Assembly (NCBI GenBank): GCA_031550755.1
Contig: JAVBOJ010000106.1
Coordinates: 1-6,156, forward strand
Length of the DNA: 6,156 nucleotides
Source: JAVBOJ01 sp031550755
GTDB taxonomy: Bacteria > Bacillota > Clostridia > Oscillospirales > UBA929
Direction: 5' to 3'
How positions within the stretch are numbered: position 1 is the stretch's first letter; every line of letters starts with the position of its first letter. The notes beneath the pieces are model-generated. The model was not told where the DNA came from. It did no database searches and saw only the letters and a list, made by a program, of their open reading frames with translations. Positions 5,544 to 6,156 of the stretch are shown here, piece after piece. A program made the translations under genes and the position numbers.

Positions 5544-6156
5544 ATGTCAACCGCGCAGACACCCGTGAAACGAAAAGGAATGTCGCTGGGCACACGCAAT
5601 ACGCTGGTCGGCATGTCCTTTATTCTGCCAAACTTTTTGGGCTTTTTCATCTTTATCCTCATCCCGGTCGGATTCTCCTTTGTGTTGAGCCTCATGCAGT
5701 GGGACGGCTTTACCCAGATGAAGTTCGTGGGGATCAACAACTTTGTCACCATCTTCAAGGACAAATACTTTATGCAGGCCATGGGCCGTACCTTGGTGTA
5801 TTCCGTTTTCGTGGTGCTGATCACCACCTTTGTTTCGCTGGGGCTGGCGGTGTTGATGAACAAGCATATCCGCGCCAAGGGCATCTTCCGCAGCACCATC
5901 TTTTTCCCCTATGTGGCCAGTATTGTGGCGGTGGGCGCCGTGTGGCGCATGCTGTTTATGAAGGACTTCGGCCCGATCAATGAGCTTTTGAAATTGTTCG
6001 GCGTGGCCAACCCGCCCGGATGGATCGCCTCCAGCCAATGGGCGCTGCCTGCCGTTATTGTCGTGAGTGTCTGGAAATACATGGGCTATTACATGATTGT
6101 CTATCTGGCCGCCCTGCAGGATATTCCGGTGGAGCTGCGGGAAGCCTCGTCGATTG
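5544..6156 (+). CDS. Sugar ABC transporter permease, MalF/UgpA type (partial, C-terminus beyond right edge)
   Basis: The frame from ATG at 5544 is open to the window end (204 complete codons of an expected 290-320). It encodes the first of the two membrane subunits of a CUT1 sugar importer. A basic cytoplasmic start (VKRKGMSLGTRN) precedes a membrane segment at about 22-50. The periplasmic-side motif FVGINNFVTIFKD (61-73) is typical of MalF/UgpA proteins. Further membrane segments lie at about 83-105, 117-138 and 166-190. The sequence breaks off at ELREASSI (197-204), the beginning of the EAA loop that docks on the ATPase. The gene follows the binding-protein gene by 71 bases with only a stem-loop between, so it is probably in the same operon. 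The second permease should follow. The ATPase is often encoded elsewhere in these bacteria. Confidence 0.95.
   Translation, partial: MSTAQTPVKRKGMSLGTRNTLVGMSFILPNFLGFFIFILIPVGFSFVLSLMQWDGFTQMKFVGINNFVTIFKDKYFMQAMGRTLVYSVFVVLITTFVSLGLAVLMNKHIRAKGIFRSTIFFPYVASIVAVGAVWRMLFMKDFGPINELLKLFGVANPPGWIASSQWALPAVIVVSVWKYMGYYMIVYLAALQDIPVELREASSI

Noticed and set aside
5408..5983. Plus-strand open frame of 191 codons overlapping the end of the binding-protein gene and the permease
   Set aside because: It is out of frame with the permease, whose 5544 frame gives membrane helices and MalF-type motifs and has a ribosome site.

Overview
The window looks like part of a carbohydrate-uptake locus from a G+C-rich member of the Bacillota, plausibly a clostridial lineage. 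This is inferred from four things: a YesM/YesN-type two-component pair, a lipoprotein sugar-binding protein with a Thr/Pro-rich tether, strong AAGGAGG-type ribosome binding sites, and sigma-A-like promoters in AT-rich gaps between GC-rich genes. The species cannot be named from the sequence.

Layout. On the minus strand, reading leftward from about 2859, there is a clear promoter (TTGACA, 17 bp, TATACT). It is followed by a YesM-type membrane sensor histidine kinase (2791-1115) and a YesN-type response regulator (1122 to the left edge, with its C-terminal part outside the window). The two genes overlap by 8 bases. On the plus strand, a divergent promoter drives a membrane-anchored SurA/PrsA-like protein (3021-3974) that shows no obvious parvulin catalytic domain. 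After a 160-base gap with its own promoter comes an extracellular sugar-binding lipoprotein (4135-5472), then a perfect 11-bp intergenic stem-loop, then the first MalF/UgpA-like permease (5544 to the right edge, partial). The second permease, any ATPase and any enzymes would lie to the right, outside the window.

Likely working model (inference). The kinase senses an extracellular cue, possibly a sugar or a sugar-loaded binding protein, and phosphorylates the response regulator, which activates the binding protein and permease genes. The SurA-like protein may assist folding or stability of exported components. The stem-loop after the binding-protein gene probably lets that protein be made in excess over the permeases.

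The gene content is mostly a known type of arrangement. The points that merit a closer look are the SurA-like protein without a visible catalytic domain, the promoter that argues for a shorter kinase start, and short sequence elements shared upstream of the three promoters. No mobile element, CRISPR array, tRNA or rRNA was seen.
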